Below, piece by piece: positions 36,702 to 45,410 of a stretch of DNA of 64,000 nucleotides (positions are counted from its first letter, which is position 1; each line of letters begins with the position of its first letter). The translations under genes were made by a program, and so were the position numbers. The DNA comes from an uncultured bacterium (GTDB taxonomy: Bacteria > Verrucomicrobiota > Lentisphaeria > Victivallales > UBA1829): the NCBI GenBank assembly GCA_949292215.1, contig CASEYW010000076.1, positions 62,001 to 126,000 on the forward strand. Reading direction: 5' to 3'. Below the pieces are notes generated by a model. That model had not been told where the DNA came from, did not search any database, and was given only the letters and a program-made list of their open reading frames with translations.

Positions 36702-39190
36702 TTCTTTTTGGATTTCTTCGCTTTGGGAGAATTCTCAACGCGGATCTCCGCAGGGATTGTGACATGAACAGGGGTGATTTCCCAGATTTTTGTCGCATAA
36801 TCCTGAATGGAGCGGTCACTGGAGAATGTTCCCATGTTGGCAATATTGTGGATGCAGCGTTTCGTCCATTCTTTTTTATCGAGATAGAGCTTTGCAAGAA
36901 GCTCATGTGTGGCAAGATAGGAATCGAAATCCGCGGCGACCATGTAGTAATCGTAGTTGAGCGAATCAATCAAAGGCTGGAAGACTCCTCTGGTTGCAGG
37001 GGAGAAGAAATCGGTCCGGATCAGTTCAATGGCCCGTTTCAGATACGGGGATCTGGCGATGAAATCCTTTGGATTGTATCCGCGTGACCGGAGATCGTTC
37101 ACTTCCTGGACGTTCATTCCGAAAATGAAGATGTTTTCCGCCCCGACTTGTTCATACATTTCCACATTTGCACCATCCATGGTGCCGATTGTAAGAGCTC
37201 CGTTCAGGGCGAATTTCATATTGCTGGTGCCGGATGCTTCCGTTCCAGCAAGAGAAATCTGTTCGGAGATGTCCGCTGCGGGAATGATTTTTTCCGCAAG
37301 GGAAACCCGGTAATTCGGAAGGAAAAGAACTTTCAGCTTGTCGTTGATCCCCGTATCGGCATTGATGACGTCGCCAACCGCATTGATGAGTCGGATGATC
37401 AACTTGGCCATGTAATAGCCGGGAGCCGCTTTTCCGCCGAACAGAATGACGCGCGGTACAAAATCAGCATCCGGATTGTCCTTGATCTGAAGATAAAGAG
37501 CGATTGCCCGGAGAATGTTCAGGAACTGACGCTTGTATTCATGAAGACGTTTGACCTGAACATCAAAGATGGCATCGGGATTGACTTTGACTCCGCAGAT
37601 TTCCTCAATGTGTTCCGCCAGACGAACCTTGTTGTTGTGCTTGACACGGGCGACTGCATCCAGAACAGATTTGTCGGAGACATATTTTTCAAATTTTTTG
37701 AGTTCTTCGAGATTCTTGCACCAGCCGTCTCCGATTTTCGCGGTGATGACATCGGAGAGTTCCGGATTGGCTTTTCTGAGCCAGCGGCGCGGGGTGATGC
37801 CGTTTGTCACATTTACAAATTTGTCCGGATAGAATTCGCTGAAGTCGCGGAAAAGACCGTTTTTCAACAGTTCCGTATGAAGCGCGGCAACGCCATTGAC
37901 TCGGCGGCTGGCAACAACGCACATGTAGGCCATGCGCGCCATTTTCACAGGGGACTCTTCAATCAGAGACATTCTCGAAAGACGTGCATTGTCGCCGATG
38001 TACCGGGTGGCAACCTCGCGCAGGAAACGGAAATTGATCTCGTAAATGATCTCAAGATGGCGCGGAAGCAGTTTTTCAAGAATGCTGATCGGCCATTTTT
38101 CAAGAGCCTCACTCATGAGGGTGTGATTGGTGTAGTTGAACGTTTGTGTGCAGATTGCCCATGCGTCATCCCAGAGGAAATTCTCTTCGTCGATGAGGAT
38201 ACGCATGAGTTCGGGAATTGCAAGCGCCGGATGGGTGTCGTTCAGCTGAATGACCGCGTATTTCGGGAAATCCTTCAGGGAGTCTCCGTAGAGTTTGATG
38301 CGTCCGATGATATCCTGCAAGGTTGCGCAGACGAGGAAATACTGCTGCTTCAAACGCAGTTCCTTGCCTTCATAATTGTTGTCGTTCGGATACAGAACCT
38401 TTGTGATGTTCTGGGAAAGCGACGCTTCAATATTCGCATTGACATAGTCGCCCTGATTGAACTTGGAAAGATTGAATCCGCAAACAGCTTCGGCAGACCA
38501 GAGACGGAGAGTGTTGACCGTGTTGTTGCCATATCCCGGGATCGGGGTGTCGTAGGGCATGGCGAGGACTTCCTGCGCGCTGACCCATCTTCTGCGGTGC
38601 TTGTTCGGTCCCGCATCCTGATAGGCTTCAACGTGTCCGCCGAAACGAACAATGCGGGAGAGTTCCGGACGACGAATTTCCCATGGATTTCCACGGCTGA
38701 GCCAGTTGTCTGGTTCTTCGACCTGGCAGTCGTCTTCAATCACCTGCTTGAAGATTCCGAAATCGTACCGGATGCCATAGCCGAAAGCCGGCAGTTCAAG
38801 AGTCGCCATGGAGTCAAGGAAACAGGCTGCCAGACGGCCGAGACCGCCGTTGCCGAGACCGGCATCGACTTCCTGCTCCCGCAGTTCCTCAACATCGAAT
38901 CCCAGTTCCCGCATCGCCTGTTCCGCTGCATCATAAACCCCGAGATTGATCATGGCGTTGCCGATGGTACGTCCCATGAGAAACTCTAGAGAGATATAGC
39001 AGACCGTTTTCGGATTGTCTTTTTCATAGATGTCTCTGGTTGCGAGCCAGCGTTCGACGATCAGGTCGCGAATTGCCAGAGCCAAGGCCTGGTACCGGTC
39101 CAGATCGCTGGCTTTGTCCGGGCGTTTCGCCAGAGAGAGAGTCAGGTGACGTTTGAACGATTCCTTGATAAAGTCTTTCATGTCAGACAT
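36698..39190 (-). CDS. glgP: Glycogen/starch phosphorylase
   Basis: An 830-residue GT35 phosphorylase releasing glucose 1-phosphate from glycogen. Key stretches are YISLEFLMGRTIGNAMINL, DAGLGNGGLGRLAACFLDSMAT, PIPGYGNNTVNTLRLWSA, VIQLNDTHPALAIPELMR, FDVQVKRLHEYKRQFLN, and the PLP lysine in EASGTSNMKFALNG. The length is normal. Start 39190 follows AAGGAG; the in-frame ATG at 39271 is rejected because the promoter TTGAAA-N16-TATATT (39252-39279) overlaps it. The last codons overlap the deoxyribosyltransferase-like gene. It should work with the debranching enzyme at 56.5 kb. Confidence 0.96.
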   Translation of the reverse strand: MSDMKDFIKESFKRHLTLSLAKRPDKASDLDRYQALALAIRDLIVERWLATRDIYEKDNPKTVCYISLEFLMGRTIGNAMINLGVYDAAEQAMRELGFDVEELREQEVDAGLGNGGLGRLAACFLDSMATLELPAFGYGIRYDFGIFKQVIEDDCQVEEPDNWLSRGNPWEIRRPELSRIVRFGGHVEAYQDAGPNKHRRRWVSAQEVLAMPYDTPIPGYGNNTVNTLRLWSAEAVCGFNLSKFNQGDYVNANIEASLSQNITKVLYPNDNNYEGKELRLKQQYFLVCATLQDIIGRIKLYGDSLKDFPKYAVIQLNDTHPALAIPELMRILIDEENFLWDDAWAICTQTFNYTNHTLMSEALEKWPISILEKLLPRHLEIIYEINFRFLREVATRYIGDNARLSRMSLIEESPVKMARMAYMCVVASRRVNGVAALHTELLKNGLFRDFSEFYPDKFVNVTNGITPRRWLRKANPELSDVITAKIGDGWCKNLEELKKFEKYVSDKSVLDAVARVKHNNKVRLAEHIEEICGVKVNPDAIFDVQVKRLHEYKRQFLNILRAIALYLQIKDNPDADFVPRVILFGGKAAPGYYMAKLIIRLINAVGDVINADTGINDKLKVLFLPNYRVSLAEKIIPAADISEQISLAGTEASGTSNMKFALNGALTIGTMDGANVEMYEQVGAENIFIFGMNVQEVNDLRSRGYNPKDFIARSPYLKRAIELIRTDFFSPATRGVFQPLIDSLNYDYYMVAADFDSYLATHELLAKLYLDKKEWTKRCIHNIANMGTFSSDRSIQDYATKIWEITPVHVTIPAEIRVENSPKAKKSKKK

Positions 39191-39215
39191 GGAAAATCTC
39201 CTTGTGATTAATGAG

Positions 39216-39250
39216 CCGAATGCGGAGTTTTTCAGAAAATCCGCATCCGG
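39216..39250 (-). promoter_or_regulatory. Stem-loop at the 5' end of the glgP transcript
   Basis: An 11-bp stem with one wobble pair (39216-39226 with 39240-39250) starts within a few bases of the predicted transcription start and ends 25 bases before the ATG. It could stabilise the 5' end or bind a regulator. Confidence 0.4.
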
Positions 39251-39251
39251 A

Positions 39252-39279
39252 AATATAGCATCAATTCTCATTTTTTCAA
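39252..39279 (-). promoter_or_regulatory. glgP promoter
   Basis: Minus-strand TTGAAA (39279-39274), 16 bases, TATATT (39257-39252). Confidence 0.7.
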
Positions 39280-39313
39280 GGAAAAGGGAATGTCCCGTCT
39301 TTCCCGGAGTTCA

Positions 39314-39337
39314 TCCGGCAGGAAGGAATCTGCCGGA
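39314..39337 (-). terminator. Hairpin downstream of the esterase gene
   Basis: An 8-bp perfect stem (39314-39321 with 39330-39337), 15 bases after the esterase stop and just upstream of the glgP promoter. No T-run follows, so a terminator role is only probable. Confidence 0.4.
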
Positions 39338-39351
39338 ACGTTGCGCGCTGC

Positions 39352-40254
39352 TCAGTGAATGATTTTCCGTTCTTTCAGCCAGAAAACGAGATCACGGCTC
39401 CAGGGGTGCGCATTGGTGAAAGGCGGTTTGGAACGAAGTCCCATACCATGCCCGCCGTTCTGGAAAATATGAAGATCAAAAGGAATGCGCCAGGCGTTCA
39501 GAGCTTCCGCCATGTCGAGGGCGTTCTGGACGGGAACACCGCCATCGGCCCAGGTGTGCCAGATGAAAAACGGTGGAGTCTCTTTAGAGACAAAGCGATA
39601 CGCTGCGACATCCTGTTCCGGTGTGGTGGTTCCGCCGATCAGATTGTTTTTCGATCCGCAGCAGGCGCCATAGCGTTTGTCCATGGAAGTCTGTGCATAG
39701 CAGAGAATGGCGAAATCGGGACGGGAACTCTGGCGTTCGACCGGATCGGCATTTTTGGGGTCTCCACTGTCATTCTTCACAGCGGTCATGGCTGCGAGAT
39801 GTCCTCCTGCGGAGGAACCCATGATACCTATCAGATCCGGGTTGATGTTCCATTTCTTAGCATTTGCCCTGACGGTTCGGATGGCACGCCATGCGTCCCA
39901 GTTCATAACGGGATAGCGATACCCACCGTTTTTCTGGGAGCCCAGGCGATATTTGAGTACAAATGCGGCAATTCCATGCTGATTCAGAAATTTGGCATAA
40001 TAGTCGCCCTCATGTCCCATGGCGAGTCCACCGTAGGCTCCGCCGGGACAAACGACGACTGCGGGCATCGGCAATTTTGCCGGTTTTTCCGGAAAATACG
40101 GAGTCATCGCGGGAATGTCCACGGGACGTTGTCCTTTTGCTCCGGGTGCATCCTTTTCCCATAGACGCATCGGTTCCTGTTTCGGGAGTTCCGCTGCGGA
40201 AACGGCAATTGCGGCTCCGAGTGTGATTACACTCATAATGACATTTAACTTCAT
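39352..40254 (-). CDS. Secreted alpha/beta-hydrolase, acetyl-xylan-esterase/BD-FAE-like
   Basis: A 300-residue exported esterase. Residues 1-21 form a signal peptide (MKLNVIMSVITLGAAIAVSAA). The catalytic domain shows PAVVVCPGGAYGGLAMGHEG with the oxyanion loop, the nucleophile elbow GSSAGGHLAA, the probable acid in FIWHTWADGGVPVQNA, and the histidine in HIFQNGGHGMGL. This order matches the family of acetyl esterases and carbohydrate esterases that deacetylate hemicellulose. The start at 40254 follows AAGGAG; longer open frame upstream has no ribosome site. It is a single gene between hairpins, 199 bases after the HAD gene. Confidence 0.85.
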   Translation of the reverse strand: MKLNVIMSVITLGAAIAVSAAELPKQEPMRLWEKDAPGAKGQRPVDIPAMTPYFPEKPAKLPMPAVVVCPGGAYGGLAMGHEGDYYAKFLNQHGIAAFVLKYRLGSQKNGGYRYPVMNWDAWRAIRTVRANAKKWNINPDLIGIMGSSAGGHLAAMTAVKNDSGDPKNADPVERQSSRPDFAILCYAQTSMDKRYGACCGSKNNLIGGTTTPEQDVAAYRFVSKETPPFFIWHTWADGGVPVQNALDMAEALNAWRIPFDLHIFQNGGHGMGLRSKPPFTNAHPWSRDLVFWLKERKIIH

Positions 40255-40314
40255 ACGATATCTCCTTTCTTTCAAATTGTTCAACGAAAAATAACTTCGA
40301 TCTGCATTAGCGGC

Positions 40315-40353
40315 AAAAAGTCCGCGCCGGCGGAAGAATGCCGTCCGCAGGAC
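40315..40353 (-). terminator. Candidate terminator after the HAD phosphatase gene
   Basis: An imperfect GC-rich stem-loop (40320-40353, internal loop) followed by five T residues on the minus strand (40319-40315). Confidence 0.35.
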
Positions 40354-40453
40354 AGGACGGAGCGGCACGACGACGGTGCCGGTCTGTGACCAGCTTCGGT
40401 CCACCTGAATAAGCTGCTTGTCCGGAGGGCGGGAACTTCCATTCGAGAGTCAT

Positions 40454-41104
40454 TCATTTCATTCTCCGAATGATTTCCATCAGTTCCCTGATATGGGCCA
40501 AACGCCAGGTCGCATTGGAGAAATCACCGTTCAGACTGATCCCTCTCGGGATTGCCGCGACACGCAGTCCTGCGTTCCGTGCGGATTCGACGCCTCGCTG
40601 CGAATCTTCGACAGCGATACATTCTCCGGAGGAAACTCCGCTCCGTTTGAGCGCCAGCAGATAAGGTTCCGGATGTGGTTTGTGATGAACGAATTCCTCG
40701 CCTTTGACAACGAAATCAAAAAAGTTTGACAACCCGGACACCTCATGGATCGTTTTAAAATGTATGGCGGCACAACAGGTTACAACACCGATCTGAAAAT
40801 TCCGGTGCAGTTTTTCCAGCACCTCCCGCACGCCCGGAATGACGAGAGAATCTCCACGTTCCCGAAGCATTGCATCATATTTCAGATTTCTTTTCCCGCG
40901 GGCTTTTTCCGCAAAATCGCTTGTGTACCCGAGAGAAATCAAAAGATCCGCAAAACTCTGTCCTCGGACAAGACTGATTTCCGCGAACTCCTTTTCGGAA
41001 AGGTTGATTCCGAATTCTTCAAGCATGAGTCTGTTCGCCTCAAAAAAAACACCTTCTGTATCGACGAGTACGCCATCGTTGTCAAAAAGGATTGTCTTCA
41101 GCAT
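40454..41104 (-). CDS. HAD family sugar phosphatase/beta-phosphoglucomutase-like protein
   Basis: A 216-residue HAD-IA enzyme. Motif I is ILFDNDGVLVDTEG (both catalytic aspartates, the second usually Asp in DxD, are FDNDG here), the cap follows with EEFGINLSEKEF, motif II is the threonine in IGVVTCCAA, motif III is the lysine in EFVHHKPHPEPYLLAL, and motif IV is CIAVEDSQRGVESARNAG. Relatives dephosphorylate sugar phosphates or isomerise beta-glucose 1-phosphate. Its start overlaps the AraC stop by seven bases, so the two are co-translated. It is therefore tied to the divergent sugar operon at 42-45 kb. Confidence 0.88.
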   Translation of the reverse strand: MLKTILFDNDGVLVDTEGVFFEANRLMLEEFGINLSEKEFAEISLVRGQSFADLLISLGYTSDFAEKARGKRNLKYDAMLRERGDSLVIPGVREVLEKLHRNFQIGVVTCCAAIHFKTIHEVSGLSNFFDFVVKGEEFVHHKPHPEPYLLALKRSGVSSGECIAVEDSQRGVESARNAGLRVAAIPRGISLNGDFSNATWRLAHIRELMEIIRRMK

Positions 41105-41931
41105 ACGGACGGCTCCTTTTCTTCGATGCCGGCCTTTCCAGTGAATTCCCTGCGGTATTCGAGCGGGGAGGTCAAATATTTCTCCCGGAAAAGACGGGAA
41201 AAGTAGAACTGATTTTCAATCCCGACTTTTTCAGCGATTTCACCGATGGAATCATGTGAGAAAATCAGGTGATGAGCCGCATGCTGAAGCCTGCATTGAA
41301 TCAGAAACTGTCTGGGGGGAAGATCTGTGATTTCTTTGAAGAGACGACGAAAATGAGTTGTCGTGATATTGCATTTTTCCGCTTCCCGTTCGAAATCCCA
41401 CTCTTCCTCCGGATGCTTTCGGATGTCTTCGATCAGTTTTTTGAAAAAAAGTTCCTGATAAGGCGGCAGTTTTTTTTCGCTCTGTCCGGATTCATACATC
41501 TGAAGCAGAAGATCCTCATAGAGGAGAATTGCGCGCGGGGAGAGCGGTCCCGGACGTCTTGCCATGGCAATGATGGCAAGCATTGTCTGAAGGAATTTTT
41601 CCGGATTTGCGATGCGGATCAGGGCGGGGTCCCTGTCCGGTTCCAGCAGACCGCTTTTGATGTAGGATTTAATTCGTTCCCCGTAGGAACAGATGAAATT
41701 GTGGGAGCGGGGTTCGCCGTTGATGTTTCCATATTCAAAATAGGCATGAGGATGTGTGACAAACGCATAAGAACCTTCCACCCGGTACTCTTTTTCATGG
41801 TTGATGCGCAGATAGAGTTTTCCGGAATGATTGTACTGGATTCCATAATAGAGGGGAACCCGGTCGGTCCAGCCGATGTGCTCATGGTTGCTTCCGCAGC
41901 AGCTGATGTAATGTCCGGAAAAAAAGTTCAT
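41098..41931 (-). CDS. AraC family regulator of the divergent sugar operon
   Basis: A 277-residue regulator. The N-terminal sensor (residues about 10-130) is a cupin with YYGIQYNHSGKLYLRI and SYAFVTHPHAYFEY. The C-terminal pair of helix-turn-helices contains WDFEREAEKCNITTTHFRRLFKE and DSIGEIAEKVGIENQFYFSRLFRE, with the closing TSPLEYR. The start is uncertain: ATG at 41931 or GTG at 41937, neither with a ribosome site. A TATAAT at 41938-41943 would give a leaderless message, and another at 41985-41990 a 50-base leader. It is divergent from the FucI-like operon, whose promoter region holds repeats that fit AraC binding. Confidence 0.9.
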   Translation of the reverse strand: MNFFSGHYISCCGSNHEHIGWTDRVPLYYGIQYNHSGKLYLRINHEKEYRVEGSYAFVTHPHAYFEYGNINGEPRSHNFICSYGERIKSYIKSGLLEPDRDPALIRIANPEKFLQTMLAIIAMARRPGPLSPRAILLYEDLLLQMYESGQSEKKLPPYQELFFKKLIEDIRKHPEEEWDFEREAEKCNITTTHFRRLFKEITDLPPRQFLIQCRLQHAAHHLIFSHDSIGEIAEKVGIENQFYFSRLFREKYLTSPLEYRREFTGKAGIEEKEPSVC

Positions 41932-41945
41932 TGACACATTATATG

Positions 41946-42007
41946 TTTGTTTTGTGTATAAAGAAGTTTGTTTTCTTTATTCCTATTATACAAAAATGAT
42001 GTATAAT
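41946..42007. promoter_or_regulatory. Divergent operator/promoter region of AraC and the FucI-like operon
   Basis: Two TTTGTTTT direct repeats start at 41946 and 41967, 21 bases apart, which is two helical turns. A 23-bp inverted repeat ATTATAC-N9-GTATAAT (41985-42007) provides a TATAAT box on each strand. This is a typical layout for an AraC-controlled divergent pair. Confidence 0.6.
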
Positions 42008-42059
42008 TATGGCATGGTAAGATATTCCTTACATGCAAAAAAATCAAGAGGAAAGAGAA

Positions 42060-43412
42060 ATGAAAACGATGAAAATCGGCTACATGGCCCTGTCGAAGGC
42101 AAGCTGGATGACTCCGCGGATCGAAGGGATCGTTGCGGAAACCGTTGAAAATCTGAAAACGCTGCCCTGTCAGCTTGTCAGCTGCGGGAAACCGGTTACG
42201 ACGGAAGCGGAGATCATTGAAACGAGTGAACGGTTCCTTTGTGAGGGTGTCGATGCCGTAATCATGCACTTTGTCACGTTTCCCGCGGGAGCGATGATTC
42301 CGGCGGCCGGATCGCGTCTGAATGTTCCGGTGATTCTGCTGGCGAATCCCGAAAAGGCCGGTCCCGGCAAAATGTGGGAGCAGAACTCATTCTGCGGTGC
42401 GAATCTGGGCGGCTATGTTATGAATCGTCTGCGCAGGAAATATACCTATGTGAAGGCTCTGCCGAAGGACACCGCAAAGGCGCTTTCGACTCCCCTGAGT
42501 GTGGTTCGCTGCATTTCCGCCATGAAGGAGCTGCGCATCGGACTGGCCGGGGGACGCGTTCCCGGATTCTACACCTCGAATTTCGATGAAATGAAACTGC
42601 GGCGCGAATTCGGAACTGCTGTTGAAGTGATGGATTTGATTGAGGTCGTCAACACGGCGGAGCATCTGTCTCCGGCGGAGCTGGAAGCTGCGCGCGGAAT
42701 CGTGAAGAGATCTTCCTCTTCAGTCTGCGGTGTATCCGACGGCGATCTGGAACTTGCTGCAAAAATGCTGGGTGCATTCCTTTCCATGGCGAAAAAATAC
42801 TCTCTCGACACCTTTGCAGTCCGCTGCTGGCCGGAATTTTCCGATATTTTCGGAATCGCCCCTTGCGCTGTGCTCGGAATGCTGAGTGATTCCGGCTATC
42901 CGACCAGTTGCGAAGGCGATGTTCCGGGAGCGGTGACGATGGCAATTCTGCGTCTGCTTGCCGGCGGCGGCATTCCGTTCTTTGTCGATCTGATCTCCTA
43001 TGACGAGGAAAGCAATTCCGGTGTGGTCTGGCACTGCGGTGCGGCTCCTGTTTCTCTCTGCCGGAAATTCGAAGAGACGCAGCTGCGTCTTCACATGCGT
43101 GTCGACGGCGGCGACAAGAAAGGCGTTACAAATGACTTCTCTCTCAAAGGAGGCCGCGTCACGCTGGCAAAACTCGATCAGGATGTCGACGGCAACTACC
43201 GGATGCTGATCGCTCCGGGGACGGCGATTGACACAGAACCGTTCATCCGCGGCAATCCTCTGACCATCCGTTTCGACGATCCCGTTCCGAAGCTGATCGA
43301 CACCATCCTCCAAAAAGGCTTCGAACACCATTATGCCGTCATCCACGCCGATGTGAAAAAGGAACTCCTTCTTCTCTGTGAATGGCTGCATATTGAACCT
43401 GTAACCATATAA
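42060..43412 (+). CDS. L-fucose/L-arabinose isomerase family protein
   Basis: A 450-residue cytosolic protein of the FucI/AraA-like family, aldose-ketose isomerases using a divalent metal. Supporting segments are KIGYMALSKASWMTPRIEGI, GVDAVIMHFVTFPAGAMIP, LNVPVILLANPE, RIGLAGGRVPGFYTSNFDE, FAVRCWPEFSD, SCEGDVPGAVTMAIL, and the late VVWHCGAAP with a possible metal-binding His. It is shorter than E. coli FucI (591) and closer to the compact family members of unknown substrate. Start 42060 follows GAGGAAAGAG. It heads a three-gene operon with a TIM-barrel isomerase and a Gfo/Idh oxidoreductase. Confidence 0.82.
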   Translation: MKTMKIGYMALSKASWMTPRIEGIVAETVENLKTLPCQLVSCGKPVTTEAEIIETSERFLCEGVDAVIMHFVTFPAGAMIPAAGSRLNVPVILLANPEKAGPGKMWEQNSFCGANLGGYVMNRLRRKYTYVKALPKDTAKALSTPLSVVRCISAMKELRIGLAGGRVPGFYTSNFDEMKLRREFGTAVEVMDLIEVVNTAEHLSPAELEAARGIVKRSSSSVCGVSDGDLELAAKMLGAFLSMAKKYSLDTFAVRCWPEFSDIFGIAPCAVLGMLSDSGYPTSCEGDVPGAVTMAILRLLAGGGIPFFVDLISYDEESNSGVVWHCGAAPVSLCRKFEETQLRLHMRVDGGDKKGVTNDFSLKGGRVTLAKLDQDVDGNYRMLIAPGTAIDTEPFIRGNPLTIRFDDPVPKLIDTILQKGFEHHYAVIHADVKKELLLLCEWLHIEPVTI

Positions 43413-43424
43413 GGATTTTTTGTC

Positions 43425-44213
43425 ATGAAGAAAACACAGATAGCTGCTCAGCTCTACTCTTTCCGCGAGTTTATCAAAACTCCCGAAGCCGTGGAGGAAA
43501 CCTTCCGCAAACTGCATGAGATGGGATATGAAGCTGTCCAGCTCTCCAGTTCCCTTGCTCCGATGCCGGAAGAGCAGCTCCGGGGACTTCTTGATCGATA
43601 CAGCCTCTTTCCGTGCACCAGTCATGAACAGGCGCTTCAGATCTTCAACGAACCGGAGAAGGTGATTGAACATTTGCAGAAACTGCATGTGACGCATGTC
43701 GCCTATCCCGGCCCGCACCAGGCACTCACAAGTCTGGAGGAGACTGTTGCCTGGGCAAAAAGACTGAATGAATGCGCTATTCAATTCAAGAATGCCGGCA
43801 TCATACTCGCCTATCACAACCATCACGGGGAATTTTTCAAGTTCGGCGGGAAAACAATTCTGGAACTTCTCTACGAAAATGCTCCGGAAATGGAAGGCGA
43901 AATCGATACCTTCTGGGTTCAGCGCGGAGGCGGATGCCCCGTCGAGTGGATCAGACGGCTTGACAAACGCATGAAGGTGCTCCATATTAAGGACTATGGA
44001 CTGGAACGCAAGGACCCGAACGCCTTTTGGAGCGTGGAATGTGTGATGCGTCCGATCGGCGAGGGGACGTTGAATTGGAAAACGATTCTGAATACAGCGG
44101 AGGAGTGCGGCGTGGAATGGTTTGTGGTTGAACACGACGGGAACTGTCCGGATCCATTCGCATCGTTCCGGACAAGTCTCGAATTTCTGAAAACTCATTT
44201 TGTGACAGCATGA
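43425..44213 (+). CDS. Sugar phosphate isomerase/epimerase (xylose isomerase-like TIM barrel)
   Basis: A 262-residue protein of the AP_endonuc_2/xylose-isomerase-like barrel family. Visible metal-site and barrel motifs are IAAQLYSFREF, YEAVQLSSSL, THVAYPGP, ILAYHNHHGEFF, EIDTFWVQRGG, KVLHIKDYG, PIGEGTLNWKTIL and WFVVEHDG, which supply the Glu, Asp and His ligands. Members include inosose dehydratase, tagatose epimerase and hydroxypyruvate isomerase. The sequence does not say which. It starts 12 bases after the FucI-like gene with an AAGGA site, and precedes the Gfo/Idh gene by 36 bases. Confidence 0.87.
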   Translation: MKKTQIAAQLYSFREFIKTPEAVEETFRKLHEMGYEAVQLSSSLAPMPEEQLRGLLDRYSLFPCTSHEQALQIFNEPEKVIEHLQKLHVTHVAYPGPHQALTSLEETVAWAKRLNECAIQFKNAGIILAYHNHHGEFFKFGGKTILELLYENAPEMEGEIDTFWVQRGGGCPVEWIRRLDKRMKVLHIKDYGLERKDPNAFWSVECVMRPIGEGTLNWKTILNTAEECGVEWFVVEHDGNCPDPFASFRTSLEFLKTHFVTA

Positions 44214-44249
44214 CTGCCTGTTGCAAAAATAAAAAAAGGATTCGCAAAG

Positions 44250-45311
44250 ATGGATAAAATCAAAGCAGGAACCGTAGGACTGGGACGAATGGGGCGCGGA
44301 CACGCCGCGGAAATGAGCTCGTATCCGGAACTGTTCGAGTTCGCAGCATGTGCGGACAACGCGCCGGACCGTCTGGAAAATCTTCCGGACTGCATGAAGA
44401 ACGCACGCAAATATTCCTCTCTCGAAGAGATGCTGAAAGATCCGGAATTGGAATTGATCTCCATTGCAACCCGTCATGCGGATCACGTTCCGATGGCTGT
44501 GAAAATCATGGAGGCAGGCAAAATCGCAGTGATCGAGAAGCCCGTTGCCACGAGCGTCGCTGAGATGATGGAACTGAAGGCTTGTCTGGACAGACATCCC
44601 GGCAAACTCTTTCTTCGTCACAATCGCCGGTTTGAGGGCGCGTTTGTGAAAGCCCGGGAGCTGGTCAATTCCGGAATTCTCGGCAACATCAACTACATCA
44701 AACTCTACCGCAGTGTTGGTTACTGCCGCCGCAATGACTGGATGACTATGACGGAATTCTACGGCGGACTGCTTTCCAACTGGGGACCCCATCTGATTGA
44801 CCAGGCTCTCCGTTTTCTGGACAGTCCCGTTGTGGACCTCTGGGCTGATGTGCGCAACGTCATTTCGATCGGCGATGGCGATGACCTGTTCAAGATTCTC
44901 CTGAAAGCGGAGAACGGTCGCCTTGCTGACATCGAAGTCACCGGCGCAAATACAATGCCCGGACGGGAAATGGAGATCATCGGCACCAGAGGAACTCTGG
45001 TTTATCCTGTTGATGGAAAAATCATGATCCGTATGGTCGATCCCTCCATTGAATTCAAACCGCTGAAACCGCATCCGGAAAATCCGCCGTTCCAGTACGG
45101 TAATTTCGATGAAAAACTCTATTTTGTCGAATCCAGATATGATGTGCCGGAAAGTTCTCTGGGCGTGATGTGGCGCCATATTTACGATGCTGTCCGCAAG
45201 GGCATTCCGTATCCGATCACGTTCGAAGAAGGCCTCGAAGTCGTCAGAATTACAGAGAAGGTTTTTGAAAAGTCCGGTTTTGAGCCGATTAAAAAGTTTT
45301 TTCGGAAATAG
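44250..45311 (+). CDS. Gfo/Idh/MocA family oxidoreductase
   Basis: A 353-residue NAD(P)-dependent oxidoreductase. The Rossmann start is AGTVGLGRMGRGHAAEM, followed by ISIATRHADHVPMAVKIMEAGK and the family signature with catalytic lysine VIEKPVA. The C-terminal Gfo/Idh domain (residues about 125-330) has NNRRFEGAF-like LRHNRRFEGAFVKARELV, WMTMTEFYGG and LSNWGPHLIDQALRFL, with the conserved histidine. These enzymes oxidise sugars or inositols, or epimerise through a keto intermediate. It is the third gene of the AraC-regulated operon, which ends in the terminator at 45334-45370. Confidence 0.92.
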   Translation: MDKIKAGTVGLGRMGRGHAAEMSSYPELFEFAACADNAPDRLENLPDCMKNARKYSSLEEMLKDPELELISIATRHADHVPMAVKIMEAGKIAVIEKPVATSVAEMMELKACLDRHPGKLFLRHNRRFEGAFVKARELVNSGILGNINYIKLYRSVGYCRRNDWMTMTEFYGGLLSNWGPHLIDQALRFLDSPVVDLWADVRNVISIGDGDDLFKILLKAENGRLADIEVTGANTMPGREMEIIGTRGTLVYPVDGKIMIRMVDPSIEFKPLKPHPENPPFQYGNFDEKLYFVESRYDVPESSLGVMWRHIYDAVRKGIPYPITFEEGLEVVRITEKVFEKSGFEPIKKFFRK

Positions 45312-45333
45312 AACTCTTTTTTGATGGAAGAAG

Positions 45334-45370
45334 AAAAGCCGTTGTCCTGGGAAAGGACAACGGCTTTTTT
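45334..45370. terminator. Bidirectional terminator between the sugar operon and purF
   Basis: A perfect 14-bp stem (45334-45347 with 45355-45368), a 7-base loop, and T-runs on both strands, sited between two convergent stops. Confidence 0.92.
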
Positions 45371-45410
45371 ATGTTTGTCGGAATAAACTGTGATTCGGGC
45401 GGATGGATGG

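Noticed and set aside
42720..45179. An 819-codon open frame antisense to the FucI-like, TIM-barrel and Gfo/Idh genes.
   Set aside because: It is opposite three clear enzymes, has no recognisable domain and arises from codon bias of the sense strand.
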